DNA of 64,000 bases from Draconibacterium mangrovi (GTDB taxonomy: Bacteria > Bacteroidota > Bacteroidia > Bacteroidales > Prolixibacteraceae): assembly GCF_010586825.1 (NCBI RefSeq), contig NZ_JAAAGB010000003.1:62001-126000 (forward strand), given 5' to 3'. Below, piece by piece: positions 46,860 to 55,184 of the stretch. The position numbers and the translations under genes were made by a program. Position 1 is the first letter of the stretch, and every line of letters starts with the position of its first letter. The notes beneath the pieces were generated by a model, which saw nothing but the letters and a program-made list of their open reading frames with translations, was not told the DNA's origin and searched no databases.

Positions 46860-46887
46860 CTTCTAATATATTATTCGATTATTGGTC

Positions 46888-46899
46888 AAAAGGTAACCC
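46888..46899 (-). promoter_or_regulatory. Candidate sigma-recognition motif upstream of the sigma gene
   Basis: On the minus strand this reads GGGTTACCTTTT. AATATATTAG follows 15 nt later and ends 3 nt before the ATG. The 12-mer is identical to that upstream of the three-peptide operon. Confidence 0.55.
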
Positions 46900-47060
46900 T
46901 CTATTTAAATTTATTCTATACACAACTTAATAACCGCCTTGTTGGCAAACGTGTAATTTCGCTTATTAACAAGCCGTTACAAGATTTGATAAAGATAAAA
47001 ATTTAATTAAAAAAAGAAGAAAACTTTTGGATTTAATGTTGGGGAGGGTCTATAAAAACA
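46900..47060. other. Intergenic tract between the sigma gene and tonB-like gene
   Basis: No gene is recognised in this part of the 364-nt gap. It is A/T-rich, with no repeat or convincing ORF. Beyond the terminator at 47061-47090 the plus strand reads CTAACTAACCTAACTAAACC and then ATGAAAATAAACGTACCACA, which would encode only eight residues before a stop; this may be a gene relic. Confidence 0.4.
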
Positions 47061-47090
47061 AAAAGGACAGGTTCAACAACCCATCCTTTT
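47061..47090 (-). terminator. Terminator of the tonB-like gene
   Basis: AAAAGGA and GGTT pair with AACC and TCCTTTT with a two-base internal mismatch. On the minus strand TTTTTGTTTTT follows. It is about 135 nt downstream of the TonB stop. Confidence 0.75.
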
Positions 47091-47223
47091 CTCATTAAAC
47101 TAACTAACCTAACTAAACCTAAACTTATGAAAATAAACGTACCACAAAGATAAAGGCATATTGTAAATCCGACAAGAAAAAGATGTTAAATGGTGTTAAA
47201 CCTTTCAACAATTAACATTTTAT

Positions 47224-47964
47224 TTACTGTGCTACGAATGTGTATTGGATTGTTCCTTTTTGGCGGGTGGGCGCTGAGTTGTCGCTGTTAAAAACAGTAC
47301 GGCTTGCAGCTTCTTTGGCATAGGCAAAAAGTTGCTTATCGCGGATAGAACTATCGTCGCGAGGTTCTGCTTCAACAACCCTGCCCTGCCGGTTAACAGC
47401 AATATCCACGATAACAGTTCCTCCGCCCTGACTCAGATACACCGGCACGGGCAAACTTATGTGGTAACGATTTTCCAGGTAGTAAACGATATTACTTTCA
47501 CCGACATATATTACGTTCTTTATCGAGTCGCGATCCATGCCTTCAGTAGTTTCAACCGGCATTTCTATATCACTCAAATCAACTATTTCCTTAGCAAGAT
47601 TTTTATTTACATTGGATACAAGTTGCTGGGCAGCTTCCACTTCCTTTAAATAGTCATCGTCAAAAAACTCGTCGGTTGAAGTGGTGGTGTTTTCTGTAGC
47701 AGATTGATTCGAAGCAACATTTGTTCGAGTATTGGTAGTTTGTTCGATATTGGGTTGATCTGTACTTTCTTCCTCCACCGTTTCGGGTTCATTAATTTCG
47801 GGTTCCAGCATTTCTGCCGGAAATTCAATTAAGATTTCCTCTTCTTTTACATTGCCTTTCATATCTACATCGGCCAGTAAAAACGCAGAAAATAACAGAA
47901 TATGAAATACCAGCGTACCGATTACTCCATAAACATTTCTTCTGTATAACTCTCCTATCTTCAT
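47224..47964 (-). CDS. TonB-like energy transducer
   Basis: 246 aa from the ATG MKIGELYRRN (a TTG 9 nt upstream lies in a TAnnTTTG-like element). An N-terminal TM helix (about 14-32), an acidic, Glu/Thr-rich linker (about 38-100), and a C-terminal domain (about 165-246) with YLSQGGGTVIVDIAVNRQGRVV and a final GTIQYTFVAQ match TonB-family C termini. It would couple the proton-motive force to outer-membrane receptors. ExbB/ExbD and receptors are not adjacent. Confidence 0.85.
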   Translation of the reverse strand: MKIGELYRRNVYGVIGTLVFHILLFSAFLLADVDMKGNVKEEEILIEFPAEMLEPEINEPETVEEESTDQPNIEQTTNTRTNVASNQSATENTTTSTDEFFDDDYLKEVEAAQQLVSNVNKNLAKEIVDLSDIEMPVETTEGMDRDSIKNVIYVGESNIVYYLENRYHISLPVPVYLSQGGGTVIVDIAVNRQGRVVEAEPRDDSSIRDKQLFAYAKEAASRTVFNSDNSAPTRQKGTIQYTFVAQ

Positions 47965-48060
47965 TTGCAGCAAAAATATAAAATTAGCAACGATATAAGC
48001 CCGAAATCAAAGAGAATACTAATTTATTTATGTTGAACATTATCCGGGATATGCACATAA

Positions 48061-48094
48061 AAAAAGAGTTTCCCAATCATGGAAAACTCTTTTC
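48061..48094 (-). terminator. Terminator of the sugar isomerase-like gene
   Basis: AAAAGAGTTT and AAACTCTTTT arms pair with short mismatches around CCATGATTGG. On the minus strand TTTTTTTATG follows, about 20 nt after the stop. Confidence 0.85.
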
Positions 48095-48111
48095 TGTATA
48101 CTGTCTTAAAT

Positions 48112-48948
48112 CTATTTTGTTGCTGCGACCATTGCCCTGAAATAACCTATTGATTCGGCAATTCCCATAAACGGATCATCCATATTTCGTTCGTGTTCCA
48201 AACTTACGGTTCCGGTATAATTCACTTCGCGAAGCATATTTACAAAAGCCGGAAAATCAATTATTCCTCTTCCAACTTCAACCGAATAACCTTCTTTGCT
48301 GGGACCTGTAACATCTTTTAAATGAATATCAAAAACCCTCGATTTGTATTTTTTCAAATCGGCAACCGGATCTTTCCCATTTCTGGTATCGTGGCCAATA
48401 TCGAGACACATGCCAATTCGCGGATCAAGATCTTTTGTATGTTCCCAAACATCTTCAGCATCCGGATATACTGCGATATCCGGGCCATGTAAGTGAATGG
48501 CAAAAAATAAACCTGTTTCAGCTACTTTTTCATTTACATATGGAAGCAGTTCGTAATCGGGCACACCTACAATCGTGTTAACTCCAACTCGTTTTGCATA
48601 ATCGAAATATTTATCAATATCCTCTTTACTTTTCATATAAAGCGGTCCAACCGCATAACCGGTAACACCATACTCGGCACACTTTTTATGAAATGCCTCT
48701 ATTTCTTCAGCAGTACTGTTAACAGGTAAATGGAAATCTTTTATACAAAGGTAATGTACATCACACCGTTTCATGGTTTCCAGCGTGGTTTGTAAATCGA
48801 AACGTACAAAAGTATATCCGGCCATCCCGAGCTTAAAAGATTCATTTGTTTCAGGTGCCGGCTGAGGATCGGGGCGTTTTACATCTTGCGCCGTTAGCGT
48901 AAACGTCAACAATAGTAATAACAGAATAGAAAGCGTTGATTTGTTCAT
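48112..48948 (-). CDS. Exported sugar phosphate isomerase/epimerase-like TIM barrel
   Basis: 278 aa with signal peptide (about 1-20). A xylose isomerase-like TIM barrel has GMCLDIGHDTRNG and VSLEHERNMDDPF, which carry the usual Asp/His/Glu metal ligands. An exported barrel of this type is unlike cytosolic sugar isomerases and resembles the partners of Gfo/Idh/MocA sugar oxidoreductases. It is not adjacent to the oxidoreductase clusters here, so a shared role is inference. Confidence 0.9.
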   Translation of the reverse strand: MNKSTLSILLLLLLTFTLTAQDVKRPDPQPAPETNESFKLGMAGYTFVRFDLQTTLETMKRCDVHYLCIKDFHLPVNSTAEEIEAFHKKCAEYGVTGYAVGPLYMKSKEDIDKYFDYAKRVGVNTIVGVPDYELLPYVNEKVAETGLFFAIHLHGPDIAVYPDAEDVWEHTKDLDPRIGMCLDIGHDTRNGKDPVADLKKYKSRVFDIHLKDVTGPSKEGYSVEVGRGIIDFPAFVNMLREVNYTGTVSLEHERNMDDPFMGIAESIGYFRAMVAATK

Positions 48949-48976
48949 CGTATTAAATTTAGTTGATATAGAAAAA

Positions 48977-48984
48977 CAAATGTA
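48977..48984 (-). promoter_or_regulatory. -7 promoter element of the TIM-barrel gene
   Basis: On the minus strand TACATTTG at 48984-48977 matches TAnnTTTG; the leader would be about 22 nt. Confidence 0.45.
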
Positions 48985-49124
48985 ACAATTAAACTAATAC
49001 GTAACTGACCTTACACGCGCGTGTTTGAGTAATTCTCAAGTTTAAATTCCGGGTAGCGATTTACAACCGCTAAACTAAAAAATAAACAATACAGCTTAAA
49101 ATTGAAGTAGAAGGTTGAAAGTAA

Positions 49125-49325
49125 TTATACCGTTTGCCAGCGGGTTGTTATATTATAATTCTGAGCATATTCTTCCCGCTCCTTCTCATCTGCGGTTAGT
49201 TTGCTTTCTGCTTCCAGATTTTGCAGCTCAACACATGCATGACTAATGTCATCCTTCTCCGCTTTAAAGAATTTTTTCTTTATTTTATCAGCCGCACATC
49301 TAAAGAATAAATTAACCTTTTTCAT
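49125..49325 (-). CDS. Small basic-to-acidic hypothetical protein downstream of rex
   Basis: 66 aa. The N-terminal half is basic and hydrophobic (KKVNLFFRCAADKIKKKFFK), the C-terminal half is acidic and helical (ELQNLEAESKLTADEKE). It starts 17 nt after rex, so it is probably cotranscribed. Single cysteines lie at positions 10 and near 31. No family is recognised. Confidence 0.55.
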   Translation of the reverse strand: MKKVNLFFRCAADKIKKKFFKAEKDDISHACVELQNLEAESKLTADEKEREEYAQNYNITTRWQTV

Positions 49326-49342
49326 GTTTTTGTTATTTTGAG

Positions 49343-50008
49343 TTATTTCTTTGAATCGTTCAACCGTTGCAACAAAACAGCGGCAAATGAACTCATCGAT
49401 GTATTCTGAATAATTACATCATCCGGCAAATCAAGTATTTCATGGGTAAAATTCCAGATCGCCTTTACACCACAGTTCACCAGGTCTTCAGCTACTTCTT
49501 GTGCCACATCATTGGGTGTAGTCAATATGGCAATCTCAACATCCAACCGGTTCGACAGATGAAACAGCTTGTTATATTCCAAAACCGGAGTATTTCCAAT
49601 GTGTTGCCCGATCTTCTTTTCATCTACATCAAATGCTGCTATTACTTTCAAACCCAGCGTTTGATGCTCCTGATAAGCCATTAATGCAGAACCTAAATTA
49701 CCGGCGCCAACCAAAAAAGCTTCGTTTACATGATTGAATCCCAAAAATTCTTCCAGTGCATGGCACAGCTCATAAGTATTGTACCCCACCCTGGGTTTTC
49801 CTTTAACACCGGTAAATGCCAAATCTTTTACCACTTGTGTAGGATCGCATTTTAGTTCCTTTCCAATTGATGGTGCTGAAATATTCATTACACCCTTTTC
49901 ACGAACTTTTTCAAGAAAAAATAAATAGCCCGGCAACCTTCTTAAAGTTGGTTCCGGAACTTGTTTTGTATTTTTCCTCACTGCGATCACTTTTGTAGTT
50001 TTTGCCAT
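49343..50008 (-). CDS. rex: Redox-sensing transcriptional repressor Rex
   Basis: 221 aa. An N-terminal winged helix (about 17-80, PSIGKELKCDPTQVVKDLAF and VGYNTYEL) binds DNA; a Rossmann domain with FLVGAGNLGSAL (about 98-109) binds NADH/NAD+. Rex derepresses fermentative and respiratory genes when the NADH/NAD+ ratio rises. The C-terminal helix ends FAAVLLQRLND. No clear Rex operator is seen nearby. Confidence 0.95.
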   Translation of the reverse strand: MAKTTKVIAVRKNTKQVPEPTLRRLPGYLFFLEKVREKGVMNISAPSIGKELKCDPTQVVKDLAFTGVKGKPRVGYNTYELCHALEEFLGFNHVNEAFLVGAGNLGSALMAYQEHQTLGLKVIAAFDVDEKKIGQHIGNTPVLEYNKLFHLSNRLDVEIAILTTPNDVAQEVAEDLVNCGVKAIWNFTHEILDLPDDVIIQNTSMSSFAAVLLQRLNDSKK

Positions 50009-50251
50009 TTAGTTCACTTTAAAAATACGAATAACTCAAATTAGAGAATTTTTTCTTTATTGCTGTTATATGAATATTCACTAAAAGTTAACATATAAAT
50101 CCTACTGATTTTCAATTGCAAAGAGCAGTTTACAATTTGCCAACAATGGTGCAAAATTCATTATACAGAATCTTCTAATCGCTGACAGGATAAGTAGACA
50201 ACTAAAAATTATGCAGAAACAAAAGATTAGCAAATTCCCAAACTACAGACT

Positions 50252-51256
50252 TTAGAAAAATAATTTCTCATCATGGTCCGGAAAGAAAATTCCTGCATCG
50301 ATACGGATCCTGTCAAGCGTTTGTATTAAATCCTCACTCATTTTCCAGGTCATCTTCGGGCTTTCTATCAACCCGGCATCTAAACACTCCATAACGTGTT
50401 TGGCTTCGTATTGGTATCCCGCTCCTTCTTTCGTTTCATTTGGAATTAACTTTCGCTCTTCGTCGCCTTTCCAAACCGTTAAATCGGTTGGAGTAAACCA
50501 GCGCGGATGCAAAATAACATAACCCTTCTCGCAACTAAATTCGGATTGTACCGGCGAATGCACCGCAAAACTTGAGGACAAACTGGCCATCTCTCCACCT
50601 TTGTATTTAAATATCATTTGGATGCTTTCCTCGCTTCCGGTGGAACTAAAATCGGCAGAAGTTTTTATGAGGTCAGGAACGCCAAGTGTTGACAGCGCCG
50701 CAAATACCGGGTAAATACCAATATCCAAAAGTGAGCCGCCCCCCAATTTAACATTGTACAGGCGCTTTTCCTCATTGAACTCGGCATTAAAAGCAAAATC
50801 CGACCGCACCATTTTCAATTTCCCCAATTCTCCGGAATAGATAATCTCAAGCGCTTTTTGAAAACTTGGCTGAAACATGGTCCAGAAAGCTTCCATAAGG
50901 AAAGTGTTGTTTTCCTTTGCACATTGTATCATTTGCGCCACTTCGTGCTGATTCATAGCAAAAGCCTTCTCACAAAGTACTGCCTTTTTATGCTCAAGAC
51001 ACAACATCGTATGCTCAAAATGGTGCGAGTGTGGCGTTGCAATATAAACTACATCAACGTTTGGGTCTTTAACCATTTCCGTATAACTGCCATAAGCCTT
51101 TTCAAATCCCAGTTCGTTGGCAAAATCCTGCGCACGGTTTAAGTCGCGCGATGCGGCTGCATACAGTTTCGCATTTGGCAACAATTTTAGGTCGTTAACA
51201 AACTTATTGGCAATTTTACCACATCCTAATACTGCCCAATTGTATATTTTACTCAT
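50252..51256 (-). CDS. Cytosolic Gfo/Idh/MocA family oxidoreductase
   Basis: 334 aa without leader, unlike the two Tat-type relatives. The dinucleotide loop is VLGCGKIANKF (about 9-19). The motif LCEKAFAMN places the catalytic Lys. It resembles dihydrodiol dehydrogenase-like members of the family. The C-terminal beta-sheet domain is intact. It stands alone, separated from rex by about 240 nt. Confidence 0.92.
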   Translation of the reverse strand: MSKIYNWAVLGCGKIANKFVNDLKLLPNAKLYAAASRDLNRAQDFANELGFEKAYGSYTEMVKDPNVDVVYIATPHSHHFEHTMLCLEHKKAVLCEKAFAMNQHEVAQMIQCAKENNTFLMEAFWTMFQPSFQKALEIIYSGELGKLKMVRSDFAFNAEFNEEKRLYNVKLGGGSLLDIGIYPVFAALSTLGVPDLIKTSADFSSTGSEESIQMIFKYKGGEMASLSSSFAVHSPVQSEFSCEKGYVILHPRWFTPTDLTVWKGDEERKLIPNETKEGAGYQYEAKHVMECLDAGLIESPKMTWKMSEDLIQTLDRIRIDAGIFFPDHDEKLFF

Positions 51257-51326
51257 GAATTCTCGATTTAGATTGAAGGCTAAATGTACAAACTAAATAA
51301 AGATTCAGAAAGCCTGAAGGTAGAAT

Positions 51327-52556
51327 TTACACTGCCATTTGCTTCGATTTTGGCATATCGAAATATTTTTGAAACAGTGCAAAGCGTTGCGACTTGCTTT
51401 GTGTACGCTTCTTTCGCAAATAAGAGAAATGCAAGGGCGATATTTTTTCTATCTCTTCTAAATACTCGCTACTATACCATGTTTCATTTAACCCTACCGA
51501 TTCAACAACCATCATTTCAATGCTCCGGTTCATCAAACCTAAAAAATCGTCGCTTTTTACGCCATTAAAACAGCGCATTTCTTCCAGTGCCATGCGCCCA
51601 AAATGAATGGTTTTATTTACAAACCGGCCCAAATCTTTTTCAGGCAAACAAGAGAAAATGGTTTTGGTAGATGCTAACGAATCCTCTTTTACATCCTGAA
51701 TATCGTCGAGCAGCTGCAAATAAATTCCGTAGCCAAAAAGCGCTTGTTCCTGTTCTCCGGTCATATCTCCGGCCACAAGGTAACCATCGGCTAAAACCGA
51801 TGCCCCGCCTTTTTCAAAACAAATGTTGCAGATCTCATCATCAGAGATTCCGTTCTGGGTTATCATTTTCAAACTATTGGTTTGCCCCTGCTGAATGGCA
51901 TATAAACTTTCATACACCCTTGGGAATTTGTGGCGTGGAAACTCTCCTTCAAACATACTTATTAAGTGGAACAGCTGTTTTTCCGTGTGATTCAAAGGAA
52001 TCTCCAGGATGCCGTGTAAACGACGATCGAAACGCGTTGAGAAGATTTGTTTTTGTTCGTTACTTATTTCAGGATTGTCCAGTAAATTATCGCTGTAGGG
52101 ATAGATCATGGAATATGCGAAGACCGATGGTGTAATTTTCACCGGTTTTTCAATCATCAGCTGCAGGCCATTCATTATCCACACATTTCGCATTCCCTGG
52201 TATATATCTTCCGGATCTAGTTCTGGACCGAATGCACGTGCCCGATAGAAAAAATCTTTTGAAACATCTTTGAAATCTTCCGAGAGGATAATTTCGAGGT
52301 GACCGGGATCAAAATCAAAAACAGTCTCCAGAAACGACCTGAACATGGGAAAAAACGACTTTGCGGGATCACTCTTCACCTGTTGTACTTTCCGAACATT
52401 TTGCAGCTCTTTTAACTTATTTTGAAAACCGTCGAAATTATGTTCGTGCGCAAATTTTTCTTCTGATGAATACGTTTTATGAAAATGCGGAAAAGAATCG
52501 GGGCTCCGCTCCCACATTTCTTTAAAATGGTTGATGTAATCCTGAACAGGTAGCAT
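51327..52556 (-). CDS. Class I isoprenoid-synthase-like protein
   Basis: 409 aa from the ATG of MLPVQDYINHF; the longer frame adds unrelated residues. The protein is all-helical and has two acidic motifs with isoprenoid-synthase spacing: SDNLLDNPE and LQLLDDIQDVKED. The second resembles the second aspartate motif of squalene/phytoene synthases. These residues bind Mg-diphosphate, so it may condense or cyclise prenyl diphosphates. The Bacteroidetes family is uncharacterised to my knowledge. No terpene genes adjoin it. Confidence 0.75.
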   Translation of the reverse strand: MLPVQDYINHFKEMWERSPDSFPHFHKTYSSEEKFAHEHNFDGFQNKLKELQNVRKVQQVKSDPAKSFFPMFRSFLETVFDFDPGHLEIILSEDFKDVSKDFFYRARAFGPELDPEDIYQGMRNVWIMNGLQLMIEKPVKITPSVFAYSMIYPYSDNLLDNPEISNEQKQIFSTRFDRRLHGILEIPLNHTEKQLFHLISMFEGEFPRHKFPRVYESLYAIQQGQTNSLKMITQNGISDDEICNICFEKGGASVLADGYLVAGDMTGEQEQALFGYGIYLQLLDDIQDVKEDSLASTKTIFSCLPEKDLGRFVNKTIHFGRMALEEMRCFNGVKSDDFLGLMNRSIEMMVVESVGLNETWYSSEYLEEIEKISPLHFSYLRKKRTQSKSQRFALFQKYFDMPKSKQMAV

Positions 52557-52657
52557 AAATCTTTGTTTTCCCCGAAAATAGGTGAAACAAAGCAAATGCA
52601 TACAATTTATTAGATAATCGTGGGAATTTTGAGGGTTAAATGGGTTTTTAAAACTGT

Positions 52658-52709
52658 AAGTATCATTTCAAACGCTGAATTGGATTCAGTACCGCCTGAA
52701 ATGATACTT
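52658..52709 (-). terminator. Nested stem-loop after yebC
   Basis: A perfect 13-bp outer stem (AAGTATCATTTCA/TGAAATGATACTT) encloses a 6-bp inner stem (CTGAAT/ATTCAG) with loop TGG. On the minus strand TTTTAAAAA follows after a few bases. It is 9 nt past the yebC stop. A plain terminator is likely. Confidence 0.7.
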
Positions 52710-52717
52710 GTAGTTTA

Positions 52718-53428
52718 TTATGCAATGTTGGTGTAAACAGCCTGAACGTCTTCGTCCTCTTCCATTTTATCCAACATCTTCTCAATTTCTTCCATTTGTT
52801 CTTCGGTAAACTCTACCGGAGTAGTAGGGATACGCTGAAGTTCTGCTTTTTTAACGTTAATTTCCAGCTCTTCAAATTTATGCGCCATGTCGCTAAAGCT
52901 GGTGTATTCGCCATAAGCGTAATATGTTCCTTCGTTCTCTTCAATTTCATCCAAACCGGCATCAATCAGCTCTAGTTCAATATCTTCCATCTCCATTCCT
53001 TCCGGCATATCAAACTCGAAAACAGCTTTTCGTGAAAACATAAATTCCAGCGAACCATTAGGCACCTGGCCTCCACCTGCCTTGTTAAAATAACTTTTAA
53101 CATTAGCCACTGTACGGGTTGTATTATCGGTTGCTGCTTCAACAAAAACCAATACGCCATGCGGGCCTTTTCCTTCGTAGGTGGTTTCAATATATGCCGC
53201 TGCATCTTTTCCCGATGCACGTTTAATCGCTGCTTCAATATTCGCCTTAGGCATGTTTTGTGCCTTCGCGTTCATGATAGCGGTGCGTAGTGCAGGATTC
53301 AAATCCGCTTCAGGGCCACCTTCTTTAGCTGCAATGGTTATTTTCTTCGAAAGTTTTGGAAAAACTCTCGACATTTTATCCCAGCGTTTCTCCTTCGCTG
53401 CCCTCCGGTATTCAAATGCTCTTCCCAT
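52718..53428 (-). CDS. yebC: YebC/PmpR-family DNA-binding protein (TACO1 family)
   Basis: 236 aa from [12 protein letters not shown]; the frame has an unneeded upstream extension. Conserved segments are [16 protein letters not shown] (about 31-46), [16 protein letters not shown] (about 56-71) and [18 protein letters not shown]. The family has three domains and members act as transcription regulators or help translation of proline-rich stretches. A recognised role in this organism is not known. The RapZ-fusion gene and the Cys-rich gene lie upstream in the same direction. Confidence 0.95.
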   Translation of the reverse strand: MGRAFEYRRAAKEKRWDKMSRVFPKLSKKITIAAKEGGPEADLNPALRTAIMNAKAQNMPKANIEAAIKRASGKDAAAYIETTYEGKGPHGVLVFVEAATDNTTRTVANVKSYFNKAGGGQVPNGSLEFMFSRKAVFEFDMPEGMEMEDIELELIDAGLDEIEENEGTYYAYGEYTSFSDMAHKFEELEINVKKAELQRIPTTPVEFTEEQMEEIEKMLDKMEEDEDVQAVYTNIA

Positions 53429-53564
53429 GAATAAGTCTGTTTTGAAAATTTGTGCGAAAATAAATACAGAAAACTTAATTACCAAAAACAGAGCTAGTGT
53501 TTTTACCTTTATATCACTACTGTTAGAATTTTCTGTAAGAAATGTGCAATATTAATGTAGCCGG

Positions 53565-53705
53565 TTATTCCACCTTCTGGATTGAAATTTTCTTCGGTTT
53601 ACAAACCTTGTCTTCCTTCTTTACTTTGGCTCCACATTTTTTGCAACTGTATTTTGGATCTTCTTTATCCTGAAAATCCTTTTTTTTACATGCCTTTTTA
53701 CTCAT
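53565..53705 (-). CDS. Small Cys-rich, putative zinc-binding protein
   Basis: 46 aa. Five cysteines: MSKKACKKK, YSCKKCGAK and KVCKPKK, the central pair being a CxxC. It is highly basic. Its ATG overlaps the stop of the RapZ-fusion gene by 4 nt (ATGA), which argues for a real, coupled gene. It probably forms a zinc knuckle; function unknown. Confidence 0.75.
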   Translation of the reverse strand: MSKKACKKKDFQDKEDPKYSCKKCGAKVKKEDKVCKPKKISIQKVE

Positions 53706-55135
53706 CTCCAATTTTCCTGTTCACGATGTACTACAACAACATTCACAGGATAATTGTTTTGCAAATACTCTCCAATTTTCTCGGCCGAATATACCGACCG
53801 GTGCTGTCCGCCGGTACAACCAAAACCAAGCGAAAGATGCGTAAATCCACGTTCAAGATAAACTTTCACCGATTGATCGACCAGCACTTTTACGGCATCG
53901 ATAAAAAGCCTGATCTCTGATTTTTGCTCCAGGAATTCCTGCACCGACATGTCCTTTCCACTTAACTTTTTGTACTCCTCGTAACGACCGGGGTTATTTA
54001 TAGCACGGCAATCAAATACATGGCCGCCACCATTACCCGAAGGATCTTCTGGGTAGCCTTTTTTATATGAAAAACTGGTAATTCGTACGGTAAGGTTCGA
54101 TTTTTTCTGTCCAATTTCCTTTAAAACCTCGGAATGAGTAAGCTGCTTTAATACGCTGGTTAGTTCAGGTAAATCAACCGGTAATCTTAAATCGGCAAGT
54201 AATACTTCCAGGTTTTTTAGCGCGTAAGGAATACTTTTCAGGAAATGTTCCTTTTTCTCGTAAAAGCCACGGAATCCGTAGGCGCCCATCGCCTGCATAA
54301 TACGAATGAGAACAAAACCTTTAAAGTAAGCTGAGAACTTCTCTTCATCAACTTTCATGTACTTCTTCAGTTCCGAAATGTAAAAGTCGTAAAGCTGAGC
54401 GCGTACACTTTCCGGGATATCGGCTTTTCCATCATATAGTAACGATGCCAAATCGTATTGCAATGCGCCTAAACGCCCACCCTGATAGTCGATGAAATAC
54501 ACATCATCATCTTTTAGCATTACGTTTCGCGACTGGAAATCGCGGTATAGAAAATAATTGGAACTCGCACTCAACAGGTAATTACTAAACAGCTGAAAAT
54601 CATCTTCAAGTGCCTGCTCGTCAAAATGTATTTTTGCCAACTTCAAGAAATAGTATTTGAAATAATTCAAATCCCACATCATCGACTGTTTATCGAATGC
54701 TTCGCGCGGATAACACACCGAATAATCCATTTCTTTTCCGGCAATGATCTGGATTTTAGGAAGCGCCTGGAGCACCTTTTTGTATACTGAAATTATATTT
54801 TCCGAAAATCCTTCCTCTTCGCGAGTTTTAGTAAGAAATTCAAAAAGTGTGGTGTTGCCCAGATCCTCCAGCAAATACTTTTTCAAATCGGAACTAACAG
54901 CGTACACTTTCGGCACTTTTATACCTTTATTATAAAAATGATTACTGAACGAAAGAAAAGCCGTATTCTCTTTTACATCGTTATTGATAGCGCCAATTAC
55001 GGTTCGGTGTTCGTTGCCCAAACGGCAATACTGGCGGTATGATCCCGACGGAGGCAGCAACTCAAAACGTTCAACTTTTTCGTTAAAATGACTCTCAAAG
55101 AGTTGGACTATTTCGTTTTTTTCTGTAGTCTTCAA
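53702..55135 (-). CDS. Aminoglycoside phosphotransferase-like kinase fused to RapZ C-terminal domain
   Basis: 477 aa. The N-terminal 340 residues form a choline/aminoglycoside kinase-like fold with YRDFQSRNVML (catalytic loop) and FIDYQGGRLG (metal-binding Asp). The C-terminal 130 residues match the RNA-binding domain of RapZ, with NGGGHVFDCRAINNPGR and GFGCTGGQHRSVY. In enterobacteria RapZ recruits RNase E to small RNAs. Here the kinase half replaces the usual P-loop NTPase. No ATG precedes the start, so TTG at 55135 was used. It overlaps the Cys-rich gene. Confidence 0.9.
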   Translation of the reverse strand: MKTTEKNEIVQLFESHFNEKVERFELLPPSGSYRQYCRLGNEHRTVIGAINNDVKENTAFLSFSNHFYNKGIKVPKVYAVSSDLKKYLLEDLGNTTLFEFLTKTREEEGFSENIISVYKKVLQALPKIQIIAGKEMDYSVCYPREAFDKQSMMWDLNYFKYYFLKLAKIHFDEQALEDDFQLFSNYLLSASSNYFLYRDFQSRNVMLKDDDVYFIDYQGGRLGALQYDLASLLYDGKADIPESVRAQLYDFYISELKKYMKVDEEKFSAYFKGFVLIRIMQAMGAYGFRGFYEKKEHFLKSIPYALKNLEVLLADLRLPVDLPELTSVLKQLTHSEVLKEIGQKKSNLTVRITSFSYKKGYPEDPSGNGGGHVFDCRAINNPGRYEEYKKLSGKDMSVQEFLEQKSEIRLFIDAVKVLVDQSVKVYLERGFTHLSLGFGCTGGQHRSVYSAEKIGEYLQNNYPVNVVVVHREQENWR

Positions 55136-55184
55136 TGATCTGATTTTTAAATTAAACTTACATTTATGGTCTTAAACGTGAGCT

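Noticed and set aside
47130-47156. Eight-residue leader ORF with preceding CTAACTAACC repeats
   Set aside because: Too short and without partner gene in that direction; it may be a decayed gene start.
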